Shown piece by piece: positions 24,578 through 33,408 of a stretch of DNA of 64,000 nt. Under the pieces are notes generated by a model. It had not been told where the DNA came from. It worked only from the letters and a program-made list of their open reading frames with translations, and ran no database searches. Source of the DNA: Streptomyces sp. CA-210063 (lineage in GTDB: Bacteria; Actinomycetota; Actinomycetes; Streptomycetales; Streptomycetaceae); assembly GCF_024612015.1 (NCBI RefSeq), contig NZ_CP102512.1, positions 7,440,001-7,504,000 on the forward strand, given 5' to 3'. Positions within the stretch are counted from its first letter, which is position 1; each line of letters opens with the position of its first letter. Both the position numbers and the translations under genes were made by a program.

Positions 24578-26116
24578 ATGGCAGAGCCGCGGCCCGTCCT
24601 GGAGATGACGGGCATAGTCAAGGAGTTTCCGGGGGTACGGGCTCTGTCGGGCGTCGACTTCCGGCTCTTCCCCGGCGAGATCCACGCCCTGATGGGCGAG
24701 AACGGTGCCGGCAAGTCCACCCTCATCAAGGTGCTGACCGGGGTCCACCCCCTGGACGGCGGCACCATCACCCTCGACGGCGAGAGCGTGCGGATCGGCA
24801 GCCCGCTGCAGGCGCAGCAGGCCGGCATCAGCACGGTCTACCAGGAGGTCAACCTCTGCCCCAACCTGTCGGTGGCGGAGAACATCTTCATCGGACGTGA
24901 ACCCACGCGCGCGGGCCGCATCCAGTGGAAGCGGATGCGCAAGGAGGCCGCGGAGCTGGTCGACCGGCTCGGCCTCGACATCGACGTGACCGCGCCCCTG
25001 TCCTCGTACCCGCTGGCCGTGCAGCAACTGGTCGCGATCGTACGGTCGGTGGGCACCGGCGACAGCGACGGCTCGGGCTCCGGCACCAAGGTGCTGGTCC
25101 TGGACGAGCCCACCTCCAGCCTCGACCGCGACGAGGTCCTCGAACTGTTCCGCCTGATGCGGCGCCTGCGGGACGAGGGCGTCGCGATCCTCTTCGTGTC
25201 GCACTTCCTGGACCAGATCTACGAGATCTGCGACCGCATGACCGTGCTGCGCAACGGCACCCTGGTCGGCGAGCACATGGTGAGCGACCTCGACCAGGTC
25301 GGGCTGATCGAGCTGATGATCGGCAAGGCCCTGGACCAGCTGGAGGAGCTCCACGAGCACCAGCTGCGCTCCGACGTCGGCGAGACGCTGGTCGAGGCCG
25401 AGGGCCTGGGCCGGACCGGTGGGATCGCCCCCTTCGACCTGGAGATCAAGAAGGGCGAGGTCGTGGGCCTCGCCGGCCTGCTCGGCTCGGGCCGCACCGA
25501 ACTCGCCCGGCTGCTCTTCGGCGCCGACCAGCCCGACAGCGGCAAGGTGACCATCGGCGGCAAGCAGGTCTCGATGAGCGCCCCGAACGACGCCATCGGC
25601 GCCGGGGTCGCGTTCTGCTCGGAGAACCGCAAGACCGAGGGCCTGGTCCCCGATCTGACGGTGCGGGAGAACATCATCCTGGCCCTCCAGGCGTCCCGCG
25701 GCTGGACCCGGCCCATCCCGGCCTCGCAGCGCGACGAACTGGTCGCCAAGTACATCAGGGCGCTGGACATCCGTCCCGCCAACCCGGAAGCCAGGGTCGG
25801 CCAGTTGAGCGGCGGCAACCAGCAGAAGGTGCTGCTCGCCCGCTGGCTGATCACCCAGCCGAAGCTGCTGATCCTCGACGAGCCCACGCGCGGCATCGAC
25901 GTCGGCGCCAAGGCCGAGATCCAGAAGCTCGTGGTGTCCCTCTCCGAGGACGGCATGTCCGTCCTCTACATCGCGGCCGAGCTGGAGGAGGTCCTCCGCC
26001 TCAGCCACACCATCGGGGTGCTGCGCGACCGCAAGCTGGTGGCGCGGCTCACCAACGGGCCGGAGATCACCACCAGCAGGATCCTGGAGACCATCGCGAG
26101 CGGAGAACACCAGTGA
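24578..26116 (+). CDS. Sugar ABC transporter ATPase (YtfR-like, double domain)
   Basis: 512 residues from ATG 24578 with AGGAGAGG just upstream. Two ABC domains: Walker [10 protein letters not shown], first-domain Walker B VLVLDEPTSSLDRDE; second domain with [17 protein letters not shown] and [14 protein letters not shown]. The first domain lacks the classic LSGGQ and has LSSYPLAVQQLV instead, which is usual in the sugar CUT2 family. A Ser/Gly insertion (GTGDSDGSGSGTK) at residues 158-170 is not usual. The stop overlaps the GTG of the next gene. Confidence 0.93.
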   Translation: MAEPRPVLEMTGIVKEFPGVRALSGVDFRLFPGEIHALMGENGAGKSTLIKVLTGVHPLDGGTITLDGESVRIGSPLQAQQAGISTVYQEVNLCPNLSVAENIFIGREPTRAGRIQWKRMRKEAAELVDRLGLDIDVTAPLSSYPLAVQQLVAIVRSVGTGDSDGSGSGTKVLVLDEPTSSLDRDEVLELFRLMRRLRDEGVAILFVSHFLDQIYEICDRMTVLRNGTLVGEHMVSDLDQVGLIELMIGKALDQLEELHEHQLRSDVGETLVEAEGLGRTGGIAPFDLEIKKGEVVGLAGLLGSGRTELARLLFGADQPDSGKVTIGGKQVSMSAPNDAIGAGVAFCSENRKTEGLVPDLTVRENIILALQASRGWTRPIPASQRDELVAKYIRALDIRPANPEARVGQLSGGNQQKVLLARWLITQPKLLILDEPTRGIDVGAKAEIQKLVVSLSEDGMSVLYIAAELEEVLRLSHTIGVLRDRKLVARLTNGPEITTSRILETIASGEHQ

Positions 26117-27219
26117 GCACCCCATCCGTGGCCTCGACGGGCACGACGCCCCGCTGGCGAGCGCTGACGCACCATCACCTGTTCTGGCCGGTCGCGGTCC
26201 TGGTGGCCCTGCTGCTCGTCAACGTCCCCTTCACGCCCGACTTCTTCTCGATCAGGATGACGGACGGCCACCTCTACGGCAGCCTCGTCTCGATCGTGCT
26301 GTTCGGCTCGCCCCTGATCCTGGTGGCGGTCGGCATGACCCTGGTCATCGCCACCGGCGGCATCGACCTCTCCGTGGGCGCGGTCGTCGCCATCACCGGC
26401 GCCCTGACCTGCTCGTACATCAGTGACCAGGCCGACCAGAACGCGCTGGCCGGGGTGTTCCTGGCCATGGGCATCGGTCTGGTGGCCGCGGTCGTCTGCG
26501 GCCTGTGGAACGGCTTCCTGGTGGCCCGCATGGGCATCCAGCCGATCATCGCGACCCTGATCATCATGGTCGCCGGACGCGGTGTCGCCCAGCTGATCAC
26601 CGACGGCCAGATCATCACCATCAACAGCGAGCCGTACAAGCTGATCGGCGGCGGCTACTGGCTGACGCTGCCCTTCTCCATCTTCGTGGTGGCCGCCGTC
26701 GTCGCCATCACGGTGGCGCTGACCCGCAGGACCGCGCTCGGCCTGCTCGTCGAGTCGGTCGGCGGCAACGCCGAGGCCAGCCGGCTGGTGGGCATCAGGT
26801 CCCGGCGCATCAAGATCATGGTCTATATGTTCTGCGCCCTGTGCGCGGGCATCGCCGGCCTGATGATCAGCTCCAACACCTCGGCCGCGGACGGCAACAA
26901 CGCCGGTCTGTGGATCGAGCTGGACGCGATCCTCGCGGTGGTCATCGGCGGCACCTCGCTGCTCGGCGGCCGGTTCTCGATCGGCGGCACGGTCATCGGC
27001 GCCCTCGTGATCCAGACCCTGACCACCACGATCTACACCATCGGCGTGCCGACCCAGACCAACCTGGTCTTCAAGGCCGTCGTCGTCATCGTCGTCTGCC
27101 TGCTGCAGTCCCCGAAGTTCCGGGCCAAGGTCTTCGGCGCCAGGGGACGCGGACAGGCCGCACCGGCCCAGGCCGCCCCCGCGGCCGACGCCGCCCCGAA
27201 GATGGAGGTGTCGCGATGA
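26113..27219 (+). CDS. Sugar ABC transporter permease (YtfT-like)
   Basis: 368 residues from GTG 26113 (GTGA overlap). About nine membrane helices with the CUT2 signatures ATGGIDLSVGAVVAITGA and ESVGGNAEASRLVGIRSRRI. In the galactofuranose system two different permeases form a heterodimer, and this is the first. The C-terminal tail is Ala/Pro-rich. The stop overlaps the next ATG. Confidence 0.92.
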   Translation: MSTPSVASTGTTPRWRALTHHHLFWPVAVLVALLLVNVPFTPDFFSIRMTDGHLYGSLVSIVLFGSPLILVAVGMTLVIATGGIDLSVGAVVAITGALTCSYISDQADQNALAGVFLAMGIGLVAAVVCGLWNGFLVARMGIQPIIATLIIMVAGRGVAQLITDGQIITINSEPYKLIGGGYWLTLPFSIFVVAAVVAITVALTRRTALGLLVESVGGNAEASRLVGIRSRRIKIMVYMFCALCAGIAGLMISSNTSAADGNNAGLWIELDAILAVVIGGTSLLGGRFSIGGTVIGALVIQTLTTTIYTIGVPTQTNLVFKAVVVIVVCLLQSPKFRAKVFGARGRGQAAPAQAAPAADAAPKMEVSR

Positions 27220-28247
27220 GCGCGACCACCAAGACCCCCGCGGCGCCGGACAACCGTACGAGCCGTACGACGTCGCAGGCCGCGCGCCTGCTCGGCGACC
27301 GGCGGCTGCCCGTCCTGGTCACGGCCGCCCTGTTCCTCGCGATGTACGTCGCCGGTCTCAGCCGGTACCAGAACTACGGGTTCACCGAACCGCAGGTGTT
27401 GCTCAACCTGTTCATCGACAACGGCTATCTGCTGGTCGCCGCCGTCGGCGCCACCTTCGTCATCATGTCCGGCGGCATCGACCTGTCCGTGGGCTCGGTG
27501 ATCGGCTTCACCACCATGTTCACGGCGTGGCTGGTGGAGCGTCAGGGCCTGCCGCTGCTGCTGGTCATCCCGATCGCCCTGGGGGTGGGCGCGTTCGGCG
27601 GCTTCCTCATGGGCTATGTGATCCACAACTTCGAGATCCAGCCGTTCATCGTGACCCTGGCAGGCCTCTTCCTCTTCCGGGGCCTCTGCCTGGTCATCAG
27701 CAAGGAGTCCATCTCCATCAGCGACTCCTCGGTGAGCAGCCTGGCCCAGGCCCAGGCGCAGTTGGGGATCGGCTTCCTGTCGATCGGCGCGATCGTGGCC
27801 CTGGTCGTCCTCGCCGCCGCGTTCTACGTGCTGCACTACACGCGCTTCGGCCGCCGGGTGTACGCCATCGGCGGCAACGAGCAGTCGGCGCTGCTGATGG
27901 GCCTCCCGATGGGCGGCACGAAGATCGCCGTCTACACGGTCAGCGGCTTCTGCTCGGCCCTCGCCGGCCTGCTGTTCATGCTGTACATCCAGTCCGGTGA
28001 CCCGCTGCACGCCGTCGGTATGGAACTCGACGCGATCGCCGCGGTGGTCATCGGCGGCACGCTGCTGACGGGCGGCTCCGGCTATGTCGTGGGCACGCTG
28101 TTCGGCGTCCTCGTCCTTGGCCTGATCAAGAGCCTCATCCAGTTCGAGGGCACGCTCAGCTCCTGGTGGACGAAGATCGCCACCGGTGTGCTGCTCTGCG
28201 CGTTCATCCTGATCCAGCGGGCCATGACGGCCCGTAAGCAGACCTGA
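27216..28247 (+). CDS. Sugar ABC transporter permease (YjfF-like)
   Basis: 343 residues from ATG 27216 (ATGA overlap). CUT2 signatures MSGGIDLSVGSVIGFTTMF and YAIGGNEQSALLMGLPMGGTK. Partner of the permease encoded immediately upstream; two permeases plus double ATPase and receptor are the YtfQRT-YjfF layout. A strong terminator follows. Confidence 0.92.
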   Translation: MSATTKTPAAPDNRTSRTTSQAARLLGDRRLPVLVTAALFLAMYVAGLSRYQNYGFTEPQVLLNLFIDNGYLLVAAVGATFVIMSGGIDLSVGSVIGFTTMFTAWLVERQGLPLLLVIPIALGVGAFGGFLMGYVIHNFEIQPFIVTLAGLFLFRGLCLVISKESISISDSSVSSLAQAQAQLGIGFLSIGAIVALVVLAAAFYVLHYTRFGRRVYAIGGNEQSALLMGLPMGGTKIAVYTVSGFCSALAGLLFMLYIQSGDPLHAVGMELDAIAAVVIGGTLLTGGSGYVVGTLFGVLVLGLIKSLIQFEGTLSSWWTKIATGVLLCAFILIQRAMTARKQT

Positions 28248-28271
28248 GCCGACCAGCACGCACACGGTTGT

Positions 28272-28308
28272 CGAGGTCCGTCGCACACACACCGTGCGAC
28301 GGACCTCG
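28272..28308 (+). terminator. Terminator of the second sugar operon
   Basis: CGAGGTCCGTCGCAC (28272-28286) pairs perfectly with GTGCGACGGACCTCG (28294-28308) across a 7-base loop, 24 bp after the permease stop. Confidence 0.92.
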
Positions 28309-28384
28309 CGGCGTTCACGGCAGCCGGGATCGGAGGATCGGGCGAATGGTCGGTCTTGACCTCAACCGAGCAAACCGGAAAGGG

Positions 28385-28440
28385 AAGTTCCGCACACAAC
28401 CTTCACAGGAGACTCTATGAACGCTCCCTGTGCGGAACTT
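28385..28440 (+). promoter_or_regulatory. Inverted repeat enclosing a ribosome binding site
   Basis: AAGTTCCGCACA (28385-28396) pairs with TGTGCGGAACTT (28429-28440). The 32-base loop holds AGGAG and ATG 28417, the start of a short out-of-frame leader that overlaps the gene at 28455, which has no good binding site of its own. The structure could be a leader that couples or gates translation. Confidence 0.45.
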
Positions 28441-28454
28441 AGTCTTCCCGCGTC

Positions 28455-29186
28455 ATGGACTACTGCCACCCGTGCCGACGGCACCTCAACGGCGCCCTCG
28501 CCTGCCCGGGGTGCGGCACCTCTGTCGAAGAGCTCCGCGCGTACGCGGACGATGCCGACGCGCGCCCGGACGACGCCGAGGAGACCCCCGCCGCGTCCGA
28601 GAACGAGGCCGGCCCCCGTTCGTCGCGTCGCCGGGCCGCCCCCCGCGAGGGGCATGGCGGCGGGACGCGTTCCACCCGCCGCGACCGCAAGGCGGCGGCC
28701 CACCGGCGCCGCCGCAAGCGTGTCCTGCTGATCGGCACCGGCCTGCTGCTGGCCGCCGGCGCGCTGAGCCTGGCGGAGCTGGGCATAGAGGCCCCCGGCT
28801 CCGGTCCGACGACCACCGCGGCGGACGAGGAGTCCGCGGGCGGTGCCTCGGCCTCCCCCGACGGAGGGTCGAAAGAGCAGGACGGCACGACCGGGGACTC
28901 CGGCGAGGACGGCTCCCCGTCCGCCTCGCCCTCCGACTCCGCCTCCCCGTCCGCGTCCGCGTCGGAGAAGGACGACAAGGGCAAGGACGAGGACGAGGAC
29001 GAGAAGGAGCGCGGCGACCAGTCCGCGACCGCGGGCACCCGCCCCGACGCCCCCACCTCGGCCCCGGCCGCCACGTCCGCCCCGGACCCGACGACCGAGC
29101 CCACCACCGACCCCACCACCGACGACCCCACCCCCGAACCGTCGCCCTCGGAGACGTGCGAGAAGTTCCTGTGGTGGTGCGCGTAG
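28455..29186 (+). CDS. SCO2400-family membrane protein with N-terminal zinc ribbon
   Basis: 243 residues from ATG 28455. Residues 1-20 carry Cys4, Cys7, Cys17 and Cys20 (MDYCHPC and ACPGC), a small zinc ribbon on the cytoplasmic side. An acidic then basic linker leads to one membrane helix at about 89-110 (RVLLIGTGLLLAAGALSLAE); the outer part is a long Ser/Thr/Pro/Asp-rich stalk ending CEKFLWWCA. The family is conserved in Streptomyces but has no known role to my knowledge. Weak binding site; see the inverted repeat just upstream. Confidence 0.8.
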   Translation: MDYCHPCRRHLNGALACPGCGTSVEELRAYADDADARPDDAEETPAASENEAGPRSSRRRAAPREGHGGGTRSTRRDRKAAAHRRRRKRVLLIGTGLLLAAGALSLAELGIEAPGSGPTTTAADEESAGGASASPDGGSKEQDGTTGDSGEDGSPSASPSDSASPSASASEKDDKGKDEDEDEKERGDQSATAGTRPDAPTSAPAATSAPDPTTEPTTDPTTDDPTPEPSPSETCEKFLWWCA

Positions 29187-29336
29187 GGGTGGGTCTCAGG
29201 TCAGGTACCTGGCGGCTGTCGCTGTGGCCCCCGGGGCCTTGCCTTCGCTGGCATGTGGCGGGTTCCTGTTGGTGTGCGCGTAGGGGTGGGCCTCAGGTCA
29301 GGAACCCGGCGACCGTCGCCGTGAACCCCCGGGCAT
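29166..29336. repeat. 97-bp tandem duplication of a convergent gene junction
   Basis: Copy one (29166-29262) contains the end of the SCO2400-family gene and a decayed form of the hydrolase end. Copy two (29263 onward) contains a decayed SCO2400-type end (FLLVCA stop) and the real end of the hydrolase gene. The shared part includes TGCGCGTAGGGGTGGG and CTCAGGTCAGG at the same spacing. Duplication of the junction followed by divergence explains both. Confidence 0.75.
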
Positions 29337-30132
29337 CGTCCATCCACGGGTGGTGCGAGGCCCCGTCCTGAACGGCGAGCCGGGCGCCGGGGAACAGCCC
29401 GGCGTACTCGGCCATCGCGCGCGGCGGCGAGTTGAGATCGACCTCCCCGGCGAGCACGAGCACGGGGGCCCCGAACCTGCCGAGAGCGGCACGCGTGCCC
29501 TCCGGGTCGAAGGCGCCCGCCGAGCCGAAGACGCCCGCGGCCTCACCGTTGCGCTGCTCCTCGTCGGCCGCGTGCAGGGCTTGCGCCGCCCCGTCCCAGC
29601 GTCCATGGAAGAACGGCGCGACCGCCTCCCAGTGCCCCTCCTCGGCCCGCCCGGCCGCGATCGCCTCCAGCGCCGCGAACGCCTCGCCGAACCACGGCTC
29701 GCCCTTCCGCAGCCGGGCGAGCGCGAGCCGATCCTCGCCCCCGACCGCGATACCGACCCCGAGGGGACTCGGCGTGACCAGCACGAGCCTGCCCACGCGA
29801 TCCGGGTGGCGGGCGACATACGCCGCCGCGAGATTCGCCCCGGCACAGTGCGCCAGCAGATCGACCTGCTCCAGCCCCAGATGCTCGCGCAGAGCCTCGA
29901 TGTCGTCGGCCTGCCGGTCGCAGCGGTACGTCGCGGTGTCCTCGGGGACCGCGGACCCCCCGGTACCCCGAAGATCCAGCATGACCAGCCGCCGGTGCGC
30001 GGACAGCCCTCCGAGATCACCGAGATAGGCGGAGGCCCGCATGGGCCCGCCGGGCAGACAGACGAGCGGCGGCCCGTCGCCGAGCACGCGGTAGGAGAGC
30101 GGCGTGCCGTCAGGTGCGTGGAAGGTGGCCAT
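29293..30132 (-). CDS. Alpha/beta hydrolase with Cys at the nucleophile position
   Basis: 279 residues from ATG 30132 (GAGGG about 9 bases before). Alpha/beta hydrolase fold: oxyanion region VCLPGGPMRASAYLGDLGG, LDLRGTGGS, nucleophile elbow LLAHCAGAN, acid region LVLAGEVDLNSPP and catalytic His in DGASHHPWMDD. Proline iminopeptidase-like enzymes have Ser in the elbow; here the codon is TGC (Cys), which occurs in dienelactone hydrolases but is rare in this branch. Substrate unknown. Downstream of the M20 peptidase gene on the same strand. Confidence 0.85.
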   Translation of the reverse strand: MATFHAPDGTPLSYRVLGDGPPLVCLPGGPMRASAYLGDLGGLSAHRRLVMLDLRGTGGSAVPEDTATYRCDRQADDIEALREHLGLEQVDLLAHCAGANLAAAYVARHPDRVGRLVLVTPSPLGVGIAVGGEDRLALARLRKGEPWFGEAFAALEAIAAGRAEEGHWEAVAPFFHGRWDGAAQALHAADEEQRNGEAAGVFGSAGAFDPEGTRAALGRFGAPVLVLAGEVDLNSPPRAMAEYAGLFPGARLAVQDGASHHPWMDDARGFTATVAGFLT

Positions 30133-30222
30133 AGGGCAGACCCTCACAGCCCCTTGGCAACGGGGCAACCGTAATTCGCCCCCGCCCAGGCCCCGCGATC
30201 GCGTGCGCAACGCACCCATCGA

Positions 30223-30278
30223 TGAAGGTGACCGTCTCGTCGAGCGGCGCCCGCCCCGCACCATGCAGGTCACCTTCA
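30223..30278 (-). promoter_or_regulatory. 11-bp inverted repeat between peptidase and hydrolase genes
   Basis: TGAAGGTGACC (30223-30233) is the perfect complement of GGTCACCTTCA (30268-30278), 34 bases apart. It lies 9 bp after the M20 peptidase stop and 91 bp before the hydrolase start; either a loose terminator or an operator. Confidence 0.45.
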
Positions 30279-30286
30279 GAAGGGCC

Positions 30287-31567
30287 CTAGGCCCCCCGGG
30301 TGCGTTCCGCGATCCAGCCCGCCATCGCCCGTACGCCGATGCCGATGGCTCGCTCGTCCGGGGCGAAGTCGGGGAAGTGCGGGTAGGCGGTGGTGATGGA
30401 CGCGCCGGGGGCACGGACGCCGAGGAAGGTGTACGTGCCGGGGACGCGGTCCAGGTAGAGGCCGAAGTCCTCCCCGCTGAAGGGAGGGAACGCGGACTGG
30501 AGCACGGTGACCGCATCCCGGCCCCGGGTGCGGCGCAGGTGGTCGGCGAGCATGCGGGCGTCGTGTTCCGGGCAGACCATGGCGGGGAACGGATCGGCGG
30601 GGAAGCTCACCTGGGCCCCCGCGTACGACGTGGCCAGTCGGCGGATGTCGTGGCGTACCTCCGTGTACCGCTCCTCCGGCCAGCAGCGGTAGGACACGCT
30701 CACCCCGGCCTCCCGCACTCCGGCCCGGACGGCCACGAACCGGGCCAACGGCCCGTCCGGCGTCTGGGCGTCGGCGATCATCCGCTCGATGTCGGCGGGC
30801 GTCCGCGGGGGCGTCACCGTGGCGAGCGCGCCGATCTCGGCGGCCAGTCGCCGCGCGGCGTCGGGTGCCGCCGGTCCCGGGAGAGTCACCTCCGCCTTGT
30901 CCTGGCCCGGCATCCCGAAGCCCGGGGTCACGGCGAACCGGCCGACGGGGAAAGGCCCGCAGTGCAGCGCGTGGATCTCCTCGACGCCGGTGCGTTCCAG
31001 CACACCCGCGTCGATCAGCGCGCGGGCTCCGGCGAGGCTCTCCTCGGCGGGCTGGAAGAGAAACACCACCGTTCCGCTCAGTTGCCGCCGCAGCCGCGCC
31101 AGGACCTTCGCGATGCCCAGAGCCACCGTGGTGTGGAGGTCGTGTCCGCAGAGGTGGGCCGCCTCCGTGCCGCCCCCGACGATGTCATGGGGCGGCACCG
31201 CGTCCATGTCCGCCCGGTACGCGACCGTCCGGCCCGGACGCGAGCCACGCAGGACGCCGACGACGCCGTGGCCGCCCACCCCGGTGGCGACGGCCAGCCC
31301 GGCCGCGCGCAGCTCCCGGGTCACCACACCGGCGGTGTATCGCTCCTGCCCCGGCAGCTCGGGGTGCCGGTGGATGTCCCGCCTCAGCTCGATCAGCCCG
31401 CGCTCCAGACGCGCCACCTCGGCGTCCACCGCTCCCTGGCCCACGGACCCTCTTCCCCCGTCGGCGACGGCCCTCCCCGCACTGCCCCACACCGTTCCCG
31501 CACCGGCTGCCGCCGCACCGGCCAGCAGCGCACGGCGCGCGAGAGCATGCTCTATGGGACGCTTCAC
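30287..31567 (-). CDS. Secreted M20-family amidohydrolase (HipO/AmiA-like)
   Basis: 426 residues from GTG 31567 after AGGGGGAAC. A twin-Arg-type signal (ARRALLAGAAAAGAG) suggests Tat export. M20D zinc site: RADMDAVP, CGHDLHTT (Cys and His ligands), QPAEES (catalytic and ligand Glu). The family hydrolyses N-acyl amino acids such as hippurate or indole-acetyl conjugates. It lies 275 bp downstream of the importer ATPase gene on the same strand, so it may be read from the iron-regulated importer transcript and act on a conjugate, which is inference. No hairpin stands out in the gap. Confidence 0.85.
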   Translation of the reverse strand: MKRPIEHALARRALLAGAAAAGAGTVWGSAGRAVADGGRGSVGQGAVDAEVARLERGLIELRRDIHRHPELPGQERYTAGVVTRELRAAGLAVATGVGGHGVVGVLRGSRPGRTVAYRADMDAVPPHDIVGGGTEAAHLCGHDLHTTVALGIAKVLARLRRQLSGTVVFLFQPAEESLAGARALIDAGVLERTGVEEIHALHCGPFPVGRFAVTPGFGMPGQDKAEVTLPGPAAPDAARRLAAEIGALATVTPPRTPADIERMIADAQTPDGPLARFVAVRAGVREAGVSVSYRCWPEERYTEVRHDIRRLATSYAGAQVSFPADPFPAMVCPEHDARMLADHLRRTRGRDAVTVLQSAFPPFSGEDFGLYLDRVPGTYTFLGVRAPGASITTAYPHFPDFAPDERAIGIGVRAMAGWIAERTRGA

Positions 31568-31842
31568 TGTTCCCCCTCGGTCATCCGCCACGTGGTCTTC
31601 CGGAGCGTCCGCCAGGAAGGCCGGCTCTCGGCACCGTGTGTCGTGCCGTCACCGCCCGGCGAGCCGGAGACCTGTCGGAACACGATCGCTCCGCCCGTAG
31701 GCCGCTGCCCATCCGGCGAGCCACCGCTCAGGGGTGGGGATAGCCCCATCAGCGGGATCGCGGGCCGTGGAGAGCCGTGGAGAAGGGTCGAACCCACTGC
31801 GGCGGATCGCCCTTCCCGCGCGCAGAGGCTTCGACCCGTGCT

Positions 31843-33408
31843 TCACGTCATCCCCGCCGGTGTCCGCAGCAGAGCACGCGTCGCCGGGTGGCCCGGAGCG
31901 GTGAAGACGGTCGCCGTGGGGCCGGACTCGGCGGTGCGGCCCGCGTCGAGGACGGTGACCGTGTCGGTGCGGTCGGCGATGAGCGGGAGGTCGTGGCTGA
32001 TGAGGACGAGGGCCGTGCCCCGGTCCGAACGGAGCCGGACCAACAGGTCCATGATCGCCTCGGCGGTGGCGGAGTCCAGCGCCGAGGTCACCTCGTCGCA
32101 GATCAGCACGTCCGGATCGGCCGCCAGCGCCCGCGCGATGGCCACCCGCTGACGCTGTCCGCCGGACAGCTCGTGCGGGTAGCGGGAGGCGAACTCGGGC
32201 AGCAGGCCCACCTGTTCGAGGAGGACCGCCACCCGGGCCGGCACCTCACGGGACGCGCACCGCCGGTGCAGCCGCAGCGGCCTGCCGATCGCGGCGCCGA
32301 CCGTACGGCTGGGGTTGAGCGCACCGAGCGGGTTCTGCGTGACCAGCTGGATGCGGCGTCGCTGCTCGCGGCCGCGGCCGCGCAGGCCGGTGCTCAGTGG
32401 TACCCCGTCGAGGCGGATCGTGCCGGCGGTGACCGATTGCAGCCCGACGACGGCGCGGACGAGGGTGGTCTTCCCGGAGCCCGAGGCGCCGACGATGCCG
32501 GTCGCCGATCCGGGGGCGACGGTCAGTGTGACGCCGTCCAGCGCGGGGGCGTCCGAGCGTCGGCCGAAGGTGACCCGGAGATCGCGCACGTCGAGCACGG
32601 GTACGTCCACCGATCCGGTCTCCCGCGGCCCGCGCTCCGCCGGGTCGCCGGCCGGCGCGTCGCTCCCGTGGGGCGTACGTGGCCGCGGGACATGCGAGGC
32701 GCCGAGTTCCACCACCTCGTCCGCGATCCGCTCGACGAGTTCGGGGTCGTGGCAGGAGAGTGCGACGGCCAGCTGGTGCTCGCGGGCGAGGTGGCCCAGC
32801 AACTCGCCGATCTCGTCCCGGAGTTCGGGGTGCAGGCCGGCGGTCGGCTCGTCGAGGAGGAGGACGTGGGGGCGGCGGGCCAGGGCGCGGGCGAGGGCCA
32901 CGCGGCGCTGCTGTCCGCCGGACAGGGCCGGTGGCCGGCGCGTGGCGAGGCGGCCGTCGTCCGGGAGCCGCACCTCGGCGAGGAGTTGCCGCACCGCCTC
33001 CGGGGCGCGGTCGTCGGAGAGTTCGCGCAGGAGGGAGCGGACGCGCATCCGGGGGTTCAGTCCCGAGCCGGGGTCCTGACCGACGTAGGCGAGCCGCTCG
33101 CGGCGCAGGGCACGCAGCTCCCGTTCGGACAGGGCGAACACGTCACGGCCGAGGACTTCCACACGTCCGGACGTGCGCTCCGTGCCGGGCGGCAGGAGTC
33201 CGGTGAGGGCGCGCAGCAGCGTGGTCTTGCCCGAACCGGAGGGACCGGTCAGCGCGGTCACCCTGCCCGGGTGCAGGGTGAGTCGGGCGTCCTGGAGCAG
33301 GATCCGCCCGTCGGGGGCGGCCACGGTGAGGTCCGTGACCCGGGCCGCCGGGGTGGCGGCGGGCGTGGGGGAGTCGTCCTTCCGGTACCGGTCGGGTGTG
33401 TGACTCAC
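31843..33408 (-). CDS. Peptide/nickel-type ABC ATPase, two domains fused
   Basis: 521 residues from GTG 33408, overlapping the permease stop (GTGA). DppD-like and DppF-like ATPases are fused in one chain: first domain Walker A GPSGSGKTT, LSGGQQRR, LLLDEPT; second GASGSGKTT, LSGGQRQR, LICDEVT. The C-terminal half also has the LVTQNPLGALNPS segment typical of oligopeptide transporters. It energises uptake by the two permeases at 33405-35227. Last gene of the importer unit. Confidence 0.93.
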   Translation of the reverse strand: MSHTPDRYRKDDSPTPAATPAARVTDLTVAAPDGRILLQDARLTLHPGRVTALTGPSGSGKTTLLRALTGLLPPGTERTSGRVEVLGRDVFALSERELRALRRERLAYVGQDPGSGLNPRMRVRSLLRELSDDRAPEAVRQLLAEVRLPDDGRLATRRPPALSGGQQRRVALARALARRPHVLLLDEPTAGLHPELRDEIGELLGHLAREHQLAVALSCHDPELVERIADEVVELGASHVPRPRTPHGSDAPAGDPAERGPRETGSVDVPVLDVRDLRVTFGRRSDAPALDGVTLTVAPGSATGIVGASGSGKTTLVRAVVGLQSVTAGTIRLDGVPLSTGLRGRGREQRRRIQLVTQNPLGALNPSRTVGAAIGRPLRLHRRCASREVPARVAVLLEQVGLLPEFASRYPHELSGGQRQRVAIARALAADPDVLICDEVTSALDSATAEAIMDLLVRLRSDRGTALVLISHDLPLIADRTDTVTVLDAGRTAESGPTATVFTAPGHPATRALLRTPAGMT

